From positions 1-64,000 of the forward strand of contig NZ_SMAK01000004.1 of NCBI RefSeq assembly GCF_004346195.1: DNA of 64,000 nt, read 5' to 3'. The stretch's first letter is position 1, and each line of letters opens with the position of its first letter. Source of the stretch: Tepidamorphus gemmatus. Its GTDB lineage: Bacteria; Pseudomonadota; Alphaproteobacteria; Rhizobiales; Tepidamorphaceae. The notes below the pieces were generated by a model. It had not been told where the DNA came from, made no database searches, and saw only the letters and a list, made by a program, of their open reading frames with translations. Made by a program: the position numbers and the translations under genes. Positions 44,494 through 51,853 of the stretch are shown in pieces.

Positions 44494-46020
44494 TCAATTC
44501 CGCAGCTCCCGCAGCACCGAGGGGATGGCTTCGGGCAGATCCTCGGCGATCAGCCCCGGCCCCGCCCGCAGCGCGGCGGCGCCGTGCAACCACGCCGCAG
44601 CCGCCGCGGCCAAGGGCGCAGGAAGTCCGCGGGCCAGCAAGGCCGCGACGATCCCGGCCAGGACATCTCCCGAACCGGCGGTCGCCAGCCACTCCGGCGC
44701 ATTGTCATTGATCCACGCCTTGCCGTCGGGAGCTGCGACAATCGTGTCGGTGCCCTTGAGGAGAACGACGGCACCGGACAAGCGGGCCGCGGCGCGGGCC
44801 CGGGCAAGCTTGTCGGCGTCCATGTCGACGACCGATCCGAACAGCCGGCGGAATTCGCCCTCGTGCGGGGTCATCACGACAGGACGGGCCCGGTCCGACA
44901 GGATTGCTCCGAAGAGCTGCTCGGGACTTGCCTCGAAACTGGTCAGGGCATCGGCGTCGAGTACCGCCGACCGGCCAGCCGCGAGCACGGCGCACACCTT
45001 GTCGCGGGTCGCATCGCCGACGCCTGCGGCAGGTCCGATGACGACGGCGTTGCGTCTGGGGTCGGCGAGCGCTGCCTTGACGCCCTCGACGCCCTCCCCG
45101 TCCCGAAGCATCACCGATGTGAGATGCGAAGCGTAAACGGGCAGCGCCGCAGTCGGGCTTGCGACCGTCACCAGACCGGCACCCGCGCGCAGCGCGGCAC
45201 GGGCGGCAAGGCGCGCGGCGCCCGTGTTCCACTGGTCTCCGCCGACGACAAGCACATGCCCCCGGTCATATTTGTGGATATCGCGCCGGCCCAAGCACAG
45301 CCGGCCGGCCCAAATCTCACGCCGGTTCGCGAAGGCGCTCGGCCTGATGTCGTCGAGCACCGATCCCGGAATGCCGATATCGGCCAGGCGGACCTCGCCA
45401 CACAGGTCCCGGCCCGGCATCAGCAGGTGACCGGGTTTCAGCCGGAAGAAGGTCACCGTGCGCGTCGCACGCACGGCAATGCCGCGCACCTGGCCACTAC
45501 TGCCGTCCAGTCCCGTGGGTACGTCGACCGCCACCACCGGCAGGCCGGACCGGTTGACGGCCTCGATCGCCGCTGCCGCTGCACCATCGACCGGCTTAGA
45601 CAGCCCTGCGCCGAAGAGCGCATCAACCACGACCCCAGCCGCCCCGGGCACATCCGGGCCGAGCAGATGCACATCGCCGTCCCAGCGCGCCGCCATGACG
45701 GCCGCATCACCGCGCAGACGCCCGACCTCTCCGAGCAGCATCACGCGCACCTTGCGACCGGCCGCAGCAAGATGGCGCGCGGCAACGAAGCCGTCACCGC
45801 CGTTGTTGCCCGGCCCGCACATGACCAGGACTTCCGTGCCGCGCGCCAGCGGCAGCGCCGCCGCGGCAACCGCGCGACCGGCATTTTCCATCAGCTCGAT
45901 GCCGGGAATCCCCAAGGCGATCGCCAGCCTGTCGGCCTCTGCCATCTCGGCGGTGGTCAGGAGTTCGTTCACCTCCGTCACCCTGCTGCGGCGCCCGTCG
46001 CGCTTCCAATCATTGATCAT
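44494..46020 (-). CDS. nnr: Bifunctional NAD(P)H-hydrate epimerase/dehydratase
   Basis: Repairs hydrated NADH and NADPH. The 508-residue product joins an N-terminal epimerase domain (residues about 15-225, with CGPGNNGGDGFVAARHL and DVPTGLDGSSG) to a C-terminal ADP-dependent dehydratase domain (about 240-500, with GHVLVVGGD, the VMTPHEGEF motif and the catalytic WLATAGSGDVLAGIVAALL). The order is the usual E. coli YjeF-like fusion. It is divergent from glnB; a 14-base palindrome covers the sequence right before its start codon. Confidence 0.95.
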   Translation of the reverse strand: MINDWKRDGRRSRVTEVNELLTTAEMAEADRLAIALGIPGIELMENAGRAVAAAALPLARGTEVLVMCGPGNNGGDGFVAARHLAAAGRKVRVMLLGEVGRLRGDAAVMAARWDGDVHLLGPDVPGAAGVVVDALFGAGLSKPVDGAAAAAIEAVNRSGLPVVAVDVPTGLDGSSGQVRGIAVRATRTVTFFRLKPGHLLMPGRDLCGEVRLADIGIPGSVLDDIRPSAFANRREIWAGRLCLGRRDIHKYDRGHVLVVGGDQWNTGAARLAARAALRAGAGLVTVASPTAALPVYASHLTSVMLRDGEGVEGVKAALADPRRNAVVIGPAAGVGDATRDKVCAVLAAGRSAVLDADALTSFEASPEQLFGAILSDRARPVVMTPHEGEFRRLFGSVVDMDADKLARARAAARLSGAVVLLKGTDTIVAAPDGKAWINDNAPEWLATAGSGDVLAGIVAALLARGLPAPLAAAAAAWLHGAAALRAGPGLIAEDLPEAIPSVLRELRN

Positions 46021-46024
46021 TCCT

Positions 46025-46038
46025 TGTGCAATTGCACA
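46025..46038. promoter_or_regulatory. Perfect palindrome between nnr and glnB
   Basis: TGTGCAATTGCACA reads the same on both strands and ends five bases before the nnr ATG (46020). It could be an operator or an mRNA element; the half-sites are in the opposite arrangement to a typical NtrC site (GCAC-N-GTGC), so I do not assign it to NtrC. Confidence 0.4.
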
Positions 46039-46132
46039 CGAAACAGTCTACGATGCGTGCGGCGCACTGCACTCAATTCGGGCATGTGCGTTCAATCCCT
46101 TGTTTTGACGCCAGTTTCGCGACGGGGCGAGA

Positions 46133-46149
46133 TTGGCACATGCTGTGCT
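46133..46149 (+). promoter_or_regulatory. Sigma-54 promoter of glnBA
   Basis: TTGGCACATGCTGTGCT matches the -24/-12 consensus TGGCAC-N5-TTGC with one mismatch (GTGC); GG at 46135-46136 and GC at 46147-46148 are exactly 12 bases apart. It lies 57 bases before the glnB ATG. Nitrogen-controlled sigma-54 transcription of glnBA is known in Rhizobium and Azospirillum. Confidence 0.75.
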
Positions 46150-46151
46150 AA

Positions 46152-46544
<393 letters not shown>

Positions 46545-46555
46545 TGGGCGGCGCA

Positions 46556-46570
46556 GGGTCCTGCGGACCC
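46556..46570 (+). terminator. Hairpin between glnB and glnA
   Basis: GGGTCC, loop TGC and GGACCC form a 6-bp stem followed by TTC only. It could act as a partial terminator or RNA stabiliser between the two genes. Confidence 0.35.
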
Positions 46571-46615
46571 TTCATCGGACCGGAAATTCAGCATAAAACG
46601 CAACGAGGTAATTAA

Positions 46616-48025
46616 ATGGCCGAAGCAAAGACCGTTCTCAAGACGATCAAGGAGAACGACGTCAAGTTCGTCGACCTGCGGTTCACCGATCCGCGCGGCA
46701 AACTGCAGCATGTCACCATGGACGTCGCCGCGGTCGACGAGGACATGTTCGCCGAAGGCGTGATGTTCGACGGCTCCTCGATCGCCGGATGGAAGGCGAT
46801 CAACGAGTCGGACATGACGTTGATGCCCGATCCCGAGACGGCGCACATGGATCCGTTCTTCGCCGCGAGCACGCTGGTCCTGTTCTGCGACGTCCTCGAG
46901 CCGTCAACGGGCGAGGCCTACGAACGTGATCCGCGCTCGATCGCCAAGAAGGCGGAGGCCTACCTGAAGCAGACCAAGATCGGCGACACGTGCTACTTCG
47001 GCCCCGAGGCGGAGTTCTTCGTCTTCGATGACGTCCGCTTCACGTCCGATCCGTTCAACACCGGCTTCGTCATCGATTCCGGCGAACTGCCCTCGAACAC
47101 CGGCACGGAGTACGAGACCGGCAATCTCGGTCATCGGCCGCGCACAAAGGGTGGCTATTTCCCTGTCCCGCCGGTCGACTCGGCCCAGGACATGCGGTCC
47201 GAGATGCTGTCGGTGATGGCAGGCATGGGCGTGGCCGTCGAGAAGCACCATCACGAGGTGGGCGCGGCCCAGCACGAACTCGGCATCAAGTTCGACACGC
47301 TGACCCGCAACGCCGACAAGATGCAGATCTACAAGTACGTCGTGCACCAGGTCGCCAACGCCTACGGCAAGACCGCCACGTTCATGCCGAAGCCGATCTT
47401 CGGCGACAACGGCTCGGGAATGCACGTCCACCAGTCGATCTGGAAGGCCGGCAAGCCGGTCTTCGCCGGCAACAAGTATGCCGGTCTGTCGGACGAATGC
47501 CTCTACTACATCGGCGGCATCCTCAAGCACGCGAAGTCGATCAACGCCTTCACCAATCCGCTGACCAACTCCTACAAGCGGCTGGTGCCAGGATACGAGG
47601 CGCCGGTGCTGCTCGCCTACTCGGCGCGCAACCGCTCGGCGTCGTGCCGCATCCCGATCGCGTCCTCGCCGAAGGCAAAGCGCGTCGAGGTGCGCTTCCC
47701 GGATCCGGGCGCGAACCCCTATCTCGGTTTCGCAGCCATGCTGATGGCAGGCCTCGACGGCATCCGCAACAAGATCCACCCCGGCGACGCGATGGACAAG
47801 AACCTCTATGATCTGCCGCCGGAGGAACTCAAGGAAATCCCGACCGTCTGCGGCTCGCTGCGCGAGGCGCTCGCCTCTCTCGACGCCGACCGCGACTATC
47901 TGAAGGCTGGCGGCGTATTCTCCGACGACCAGATCGATGCTTACATCGAGCTCAAGATGGACGAGGTGATGCGCTTCGAGATGACGCCGCATCCCGTGGA
48001 ATACGACCTCTATTACAGCGTCTGA
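46616..48025 (+). CDS. glnA: Glutamine synthetase type I
   Basis: Makes glutamine from glutamate, ammonia and ATP. The 469-residue product is a GSI-beta enzyme: [16 protein letters not shown] latch region, [10 protein letters not shown] metal ligands, [23 protein letters not shown], and the adenylylation site Tyr398 in [10 protein letters not shown]. The presence of that Tyr indicates control by GlnE adenylyltransferase with PII, matching the upstream glnB. The start ATG follows ACGAGGTAATTAA. Confidence 0.98.
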   Translation: MAEAKTVLKTIKENDVKFVDLRFTDPRGKLQHVTMDVAAVDEDMFAEGVMFDGSSIAGWKAINESDMTLMPDPETAHMDPFFAASTLVLFCDVLEPSTGEAYERDPRSIAKKAEAYLKQTKIGDTCYFGPEAEFFVFDDVRFTSDPFNTGFVIDSGELPSNTGTEYETGNLGHRPRTKGGYFPVPPVDSAQDMRSEMLSVMAGMGVAVEKHHHEVGAAQHELGIKFDTLTRNADKMQIYKYVVHQVANAYGKTATFMPKPIFGDNGSGMHVHQSIWKAGKPVFAGNKYAGLSDECLYYIGGILKHAKSINAFTNPLTNSYKRLVPGYEAPVLLAYSARNRSASCRIPIASSPKAKRVEVRFPDPGANPYLGFAAMLMAGLDGIRNKIHPGDAMDKNLYDLPPEELKEIPTVCGSLREALASLDADRDYLKAGGVFSDDQIDAYIELKMDEVMRFEMTPHPVEYDLYYSV

Positions 48026-48079
48026 TCGTCCGGTCCGACCGTTCGACGTCCAGACTGCCGAAGCCAGGGCGCATCGCCG

Positions 48080-48101
48080 CCCTGGCGCCTCTTCGCCAGG
48101 G
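48080..48101 (+). terminator. Stem-loop after glnA
   Basis: CCCTGGCG (48080-48087), loop CCTCTT and CGCCAGGG (48094-48101) form a perfect 8-bp stem 54 bases after the glnA stop. There is no T-run. Confidence 0.45.
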
Positions 48102-48287
48102 TGGCCCCGTTGATGTCATCGGGCTGTCAAGCGAAGGCTGTAGCGTCGTCAGCGGTCGAGGATGAGCGTCGATTTCATGTCGCCCGTCCCATCATCCGCC
48201 GCCTGCGACAATCCGTGCCGCGCTGGCCCCCGCCCACACGGTACGGCGGCGCTCGCGTCACTTCGGCCGAACGTACAACATCCCTCC

Positions 48288-48312
48288 GGGGCCGCCGCTG
48301 CGCGGCCCCGCC
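48288..48312 (+). terminator. GC-rich stem-loop downstream of glnA
   Basis: GGGGCCGC (48288-48295) and GCGGCCCC (48302-48309) form a perfect 8-bp stem followed by GCCTTTCT. Terminator-like, but the T-run is short. Confidence 0.4.
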
Positions 48313-48373
48313 TTTCTCTGGCGGTCATTCTCCGCCATTCAGTCCTCGGCAGACTGTAGTCGGCAAACAGGCG

Positions 48374-48402
48374 TTGACAGGCGGGCAGATCAGCCGCACA
48401 AT
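48374..48402 (+). promoter_or_regulatory. Sigma-70-type promoter of a candidate small transcript
   Basis: A perfect TTGACA (48374-48379) is followed after 17 bases by CACAAT (48397-48402, four of six matches to TATAAT). Expected start of transcription is near 48409. Confidence 0.45.
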
Positions 48403-48408
48403 CCCGAT

Positions 48409-48616
48409 CAGTTCAAGGAAAGGAGGTCTAGGACAATGACTCCACCGACCCGATTTCCGCCGTCGCGGGATGCGTAGTTGCGCTACTCCTGGCGGCGGCA
48501 GAACTCCGACAATCGAATACTTCGCATCATCGTTTCCGCGAGCGACGTTGTTCACTCGAAAGGTGATCGCTCTCTCGCGCGAGGAGCGAACGGAATTCCG
48601 GGAAACCGGACTTTTT
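48409..48616 (+). ncRNA. Candidate small transcript with a 13-codon ORF
   Basis: Between the promoter at 48374-48402 and an intrinsic terminator at 48597-48616 (TCCGG, GAAA tetraloop, CCGGA, CTTTTT) lies about 200 bases with no large frame. A full-strength ribosome-binding site (AAAGGAGGT, 48419-48427) precedes ATG 48436 by eight bases; the frame MTPPTRFPPSRDA ends with TAG at 48477. Such a perfect site before a very short frame suggests a leader peptide, a microprotein or a dual-function RNA. No family is recognised. Confidence 0.45.
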
Positions 48617-48658
48617 CTGGCATGACTGCGCCACAGATGTGATCGGCGAGATGCCCTG

Positions 48659-48687
48659 ACGGCTCCGCGAGCGATACGCGGAGCCGT
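48659..48687. repeat. Perfect 11-bp inverted repeat
   Basis: ACGGCTCCGCG (48659-48669), a 7-base spacer and CGCGGAGCCGT (48677-48687). No T-run on either side; it could be a stem-loop at the end of a lost gene or a protein-binding site. Confidence 0.5.
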
Positions 48688-48761
48688 TCTGCTGTAGCGC
48701 CAGCCCGCAGCGCTGCAAGATCGGTTGACATATGGCCGCACCGATATGTCACCGGGGTATC

Positions 48762-48779
48762 GTGACAGGGCAATGACAG
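48762..48779 (-). promoter_or_regulatory. Pho box
   Basis: On the minus strand it reads CTGTCAT-TGCC-CTGTCAC, two direct heptamers 11 bases apart, a perfect match to the PhoB consensus. It lies 53 bases before the PhoX-like fragment at 48832, though the repeat orientation is opposite to that frame. It supports a phosphate-starvation history for this locus. Confidence 0.65.
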
Positions 48780-48831
48780 TCGTCTCGGTCCGGGTTCTGG
48801 GCATAGCCCTCGCCGGATCCTTGGAGACGAT

Positions 48832-49062
48832 ATGATGGGCACATCGCCCAACACTCGGCGGTTCCACGATCTGCAGGCGTCGGACGACATCGGTCGCACC
48901 GTCTCGACCAAGGTGACGCGTGGCGACGTGATCGCCGCTCGCTACGACAGGCGCGACATCGTGCATGGCGCGCCCGGCGTTGCCGCGATTGCAGCCTCAG
49001 CGAGCCCGCTCGCCCTTATGGGTGCGAACCCGGCACAGGCTGCCGGCGGCCGCGTCGCCTGA
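48832..49062 (+). pseudogene. Orphan N-terminus of a PhoX-type phosphatase
   Basis: A 76-residue frame that resembles only the start of DUF839/PhoX alkaline phosphatases: NTRRFHDLQ, RGDVIAARYDRRDIVHG with the twin-arginine pair, and a hydrophobic GVAAIAASASPLALM segment ending in an AQA-type cleavage site. PhoX proteins are over 600 residues and exported by Tat; the enzyme part is missing and does not reappear in the window. The frame ends with a normal stop soon after the signal peptide. With the nearby Pho box this reads as a phosphate-regulated phosphatase gene that lost its body by deletion. The family call is from memory of the N-terminal pattern. Confidence 0.6.
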
Positions 49063-49170
49063 TCGGCCGGCGGTCGCGCAGGCCGCGCCGACCGGTGCGG
49101 CGCGTGGACTGAACATCGAATCGATGACCGTTGTATGCTTTGCCTGTTGGACGATCGGCGGGGGGACGGG

Positions 49171-49563
49171 ATGCGCGACTGGTTCGGTGTCGTGCTCGCG
49201 GTTGCAGGGATCGCCCTCGTCGCGGGGAGCCTGACTTTCGGCTTGGGCGAGGCTGGCGGGGCGGGGCTCGCGCGCAACGGGCTCATCATTGCGATCGCAT
49301 CGGCGCCCTATCTCGCGCTGGTCGGAGCGCACCATTTCTCGCGCACCGCAACCGGCCGCTTCATCTGCCTGACCGGACTGACGGCGCTCAGGCTGTTCTG
49401 GGTCTGGGCGTTCGGCGGCCTGGCCTGGTGGAACGCAGCTCCCGACGGCCAGAACGGCCTGACGCTCATCCTCATTCCGATGATGATGGCGGGGCTGGGC
49501 ATCGCTCTGCTCCTGGCTGCCGGACTGGGCGACTGGATCGCCCGCCGGCACCTGGCCACCTAG
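49171..49563 (+). CDS. Four-helix membrane protein, copy 1 of a tandem pair
   Basis: A 130-residue protein with four predicted membrane helices and almost no soluble part. The third helix ends with FWVWAFGGLAWWN, followed by PDGQNGLTLILIP. The next gene encodes the same pattern (FWIWAFGAVFWWN, PDAQDGLALIVFP), so the two are paralogues produced by tandem duplication. I start at ATG 49171, which has GGGGGACGGG just upstream; an earlier start at 49135 adds a charged dozen residues. I do not recognise the family; it may be a small channel, sensor or structural membrane protein. Confidence 0.7.
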   Translation: MRDWFGVVLAVAGIALVAGSLTFGLGEAGGAGLARNGLIIAIASAPYLALVGAHHFSRTATGRFICLTGLTALRLFWVWAFGGLAWWNAAPDGQNGLTLILIPMMMAGLGIALLLAAGLGDWIARRHLAT

Positions 49564-49589
49564 ACCATCGGCGGAAAGGCTGACATGCA

Positions 49590-49964
49590 GTGCTTCACAG
49601 CTTCAACCTGATCCTCGCGGGCGCCGGCATGGTGGCGGTGACCGGCAGCATCCTGCTGGAACTCAACGCTGTCGACATCTTCGCCATCACCTTTGCGGGC
49701 TTCATCATCGCCGCAACCGCGGCGCCTTACGCACTGCTGGCAGCGCTGTCGCGCCAGGTAGACTCTGATGTCGCGCGGATCGTGTGCGGTCTCGGACTGG
49801 CAGCCCTGTCAGCGTTCTGGATCTGGGCCTTCGGGGCAGTGTTCTGGTGGAACCCTACCCCCGACGCGCAGGACGGACTGGCGCTGATCGTCTTTCCCGC
49901 GCTGATGATCGCAGGGGCCGGCGCGGTGGCGATCATCGCCTGGCTAATCGCCCGTTTCGCATAG
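49590..49964 (+). CDS. Four-helix membrane protein, copy 2 of a tandem pair
   Basis: A 124-residue protein with four predicted helices, clearly paralogous to the gene 26 bases upstream: both share an FW-W-AFG core, a WWN loop, a PD-Q-GL turn and a final helix. The frame has no ATG at its start; the GTG at 49590 is the likely start, giving MLHSFNLILAGAGMVAVTGS. Function unknown. It is convergent with the curli genes, whose nearest stop is about 60 bases away. Confidence 0.65.
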   Translation: MLHSFNLILAGAGMVAVTGSILLELNAVDIFAITFAGFIIAATAAPYALLAALSRQVDSDVARIVCGLGLAALSAFWIWAFGAVFWWNPTPDAQDGLALIVFPALMIAGAGAVAIIAWLIARFA

Positions 49965-50026
49965 GTTGAGCCGGGGCGGGCTGCGGTCGCCCCGGCTGTC
50001 GCGATTGCCGTCGTCCGGGAACGGAG

Positions 50027-50467
50027 TCACCTCCAGCCGTACTGGACGGTGACACCCGCCTGGCCAGTGCCGGCCTGACCAACATGACCGGTGGTGCCAT
50101 GGCCGTATTGCAGCAGACCATAGCTGTTGCCATCGCCGTGCTGCCGAAGGGTGCCGGTGTGGCCGCTGCCCTGCTGATAGATGATGCCGTGGTTGCCCCG
50201 ACCGGTCTGGACCATGCCGGCGACATTCCCGGAGCCCTTCTGGACGATGCCGGCGCCGTTGCCCAGCCCGTTGGCCTGACCGAACATCTTCAGGCCGCCG
50301 GTAAGGACGTCGCGCTGGAGCTGGTCCTCCGGGACGAAATGAATGGTCACCTGGTTGCCGCTGACGATCTTGGTCGTCTGCGCTGAGGCCAGGCCGACCG
50401 GCGAGACGGTCGCGAACCCGACTGCCAGAACGGCGGCGGTAGCCGTGGTGCGAATCATGGAAATCAT
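50027..50467 (-). CDS. Curlin-like repeat protein (CsgA/CsgB type)
   Basis: A 146-residue exported protein: signal peptide ending near ASAQ (residue 30), a short spacer, then Gly/Gln/Asn-rich imperfect repeats of about 18-22 residues (for example GIVQKGSGNVAGMVQTGRGN and LLQYGHGTTGHVGQAGTGQ). This X-Q-x-G-x-x-N-x-A pattern is that of curlins, which assemble outside the cell as amyloid fibres. The ATG at 50467 has GGAG seven bases upstream. It is the last of three minus-strand curli genes; by position it may be the nucleator or a second fibre subunit. Confidence 0.8.
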   Translation of the reverse strand: MISMIRTTATAAVLAVGFATVSPVGLASAQTTKIVSGNQVTIHFVPEDQLQRDVLTGGLKMFGQANGLGNGAGIVQKGSGNVAGMVQTGRGNHGIIYQQGSGHTGTLRQHGDGNSYGLLQYGHGTTGHVGQAGTGQAGVTVQYGWR

Positions 50468-50663
50468 CCGAGGTCTCCTGTTTCTGGTCGGCCCACCGGG
50501 GCACCGATGATGGGAGTGTGCCTTCCCTGCCCTGAACCCGAGCGGAACCCGGCGTTCAGACTGCGTTCATCCGACGAGGCGGGAGTCCGTCTCCGCTCCG
50601 AGGACGGACAGGCTCCGGTTGCCCGGAGCCCGTCCGCCGGGGGCCGAGGGGGCAGCCACCTTC

Positions 50664-51059
50664 CTACAGCGAGATGCGTTCGCTGCAGGAAATGCGCTTG
50701 CCGTCGGACGTCACCTCGAGCTGTGCGTTGAAAGTGACGCCACGCTGGCCGAGCGTGACAGTGCCGAGGGTGGCGGGCACGCCCGGCCCGACCTGGAATT
50801 CTCCTCCCTGGCTGATGTTCGAGCGACCGCCGCCGCCGGTGCTGACCACCTTGAAGCTGTACGAGCCGCTGACCGGGGCATCGGCGCGCACGATTGCCTC
50901 AAGCGCCACCATGCCGTTGATCGACGTCTCGCGAATCTCGCAGCTGAGCGGCTGGCTGGTCGCCGCGGCGGGGTCGGTGCCGAGGGCGGCTCCGGCCATT
51001 CCGATACCAAGTGCGGCTGGCAGCACAGCCATCAGGGTGAGGATGCGGAACGTGGACAT
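50664..51059 (-). CDS. csgH: CsgH-like curli assembly chaperone
   Basis: A 131-residue exported protein with a signal peptide and an immunoglobulin-like beta-sandwich core holding a conserved Cys at each end (LSCEIRET near residue 39 and ISCSERISL at the C-terminus), probably a disulphide. The central GSYSFKVVSTGGGGRSNISQ fits CsgH, the alphaproteobacterial counterpart of CsgC that keeps curlin from aggregating in the periplasm, known from Rhodopseudomonas. AAGGAG precedes the ATG by six bases. It lies between two curlin genes on the same strand. Confidence 0.8.
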   Translation of the reverse strand: MSTFRILTLMAVLPAALGIGMAGAALGTDPAAATSQPLSCEIRETSINGMVALEAIVRADAPVSGSYSFKVVSTGGGGRSNISQGGEFQVGPGVPATLGTVTLGQRGVTFNAQLEVTSDGKRISCSERISL

Positions 51060-51160
51060 GTCGATCTCCTTGCTCGTGCGACGAGACCGGGCTCGCCTGT
51101 GACGGGTGTTGGGGGAAGCCGTGCTCCCCCCGGTTCAACCCCTTGTCTGCCCCCGACAGA

Positions 51161-51595
51161 TCACGGGCAGGTCTGGACGAAGGCGGCGACGTTGTCGCGA
51201 CCGGCCTGAACCACGTCGGCCGAGCAGCCATTGCCGACCTGCACGCCGGCGGCGACGTTGCGGTTCCCGTCCTGGGTGATGATGGCAGTGTGATTGGCCC
51301 CGAACTGGCCGACGCCAGCCGCGTTGCCGCGACCGCGCTGCCAGGTGTCGGCGAAGTTGTTGACGCCGGTCTGGCCGATGGCGCTGACATTGTTGCGACC
51401 GCGCTGGTTGGCAACCGCCGAGTTGAACACGCCGGTCTGGTGCACGCCGATCTGGTTGTTCCAGCCGGTCTGGGCGCCCCCCGCGGCATTCCAGCCGCCG
51501 GACTGATGGATGTTGACGCTGTTGGCCATGGCGGGAACCGCGGCGAAACCAATGATCGCGGCGATGGCGCTGGTGAGGATGAACGTGCGGGTCAT
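51161..51595 (-). CDS. csgA: Curlin major-subunit-like protein
   Basis: First gene of the curli cluster. From ATG 51595 the product is 144 residues with a signal peptide (about 24 residues, ending AMAN) followed by five or six curlin repeats of about 22 residues, such as IGQTGVNNFADTWQRGRGN, VGQFGANHTAIITQDGNRN and VVQAGRDNVAAFVQ. Gln and Asn occur at fixed repeat positions, as expected for stacked amyloid strands. Two cysteines near the C-terminus (GNGC and VQTC) are unusual for CsgA. The longer frame to 51685 adds residues before the signal peptide and has no ribosome-binding site. Confidence 0.82.
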   Translation of the reverse strand: MTRTFILTSAIAAIIGFAAVPAMANSVNIHQSGGWNAAGGAQTGWNNQIGVHQTGVFNSAVANQRGRNNVSAIGQTGVNNFADTWQRGRGNAAGVGQFGANHTAIITQDGNRNVAAGVQVGNGCSADVVQAGRDNVAAFVQTCP

Positions 51596-51853
51596 TTTTC
51601 CGTCTCCTGCTCTCGCGGATCGTTCCGCGCTGTTGACGGTGACGGTTCTAGCGACCCCAGATGGAACCGGGCCTGAACCCCGCATTCAGGTGGTATTCAT
51701 CTTCCAGGAATGGTCTTGCGCCGTACGAGACCGTCGGCCGCCCAGTTGGCCTCGCGATAGGCCATTCGTGTCGGCGGACGCGAAGTGGCACAATCGCTCC
51801 TGATTCGTTACAGCGTCGGCCGCTGTTCCCGTATTTGCGCATCCGGAAGGCCC

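Larger units (their letters stand above)
48026..48831. other. Long stretch without an intact gene after glnA
   Basis: About 800 bases between glnA and a PhoX-like N-terminal fragment contain no open frame I can relate to a protein. What I do see is a set of stem-loops (48080-48101, 48288-48312, 48659-48687), a promoter-like pair with a small ORF and terminator (48374-48616), and a perfect Pho box (48762-48779). The rest (48110-48287 and 48617-48658) shows nothing. Confidence 0.6.

Noticed and set aside
50027-51595. Possible CRISPR or DNA tandem repeats in the curli genes
   Set aside because: The repeats are at protein level, imperfect in DNA, and fit curlin repeats with signal peptides; there are no uniform spacers.
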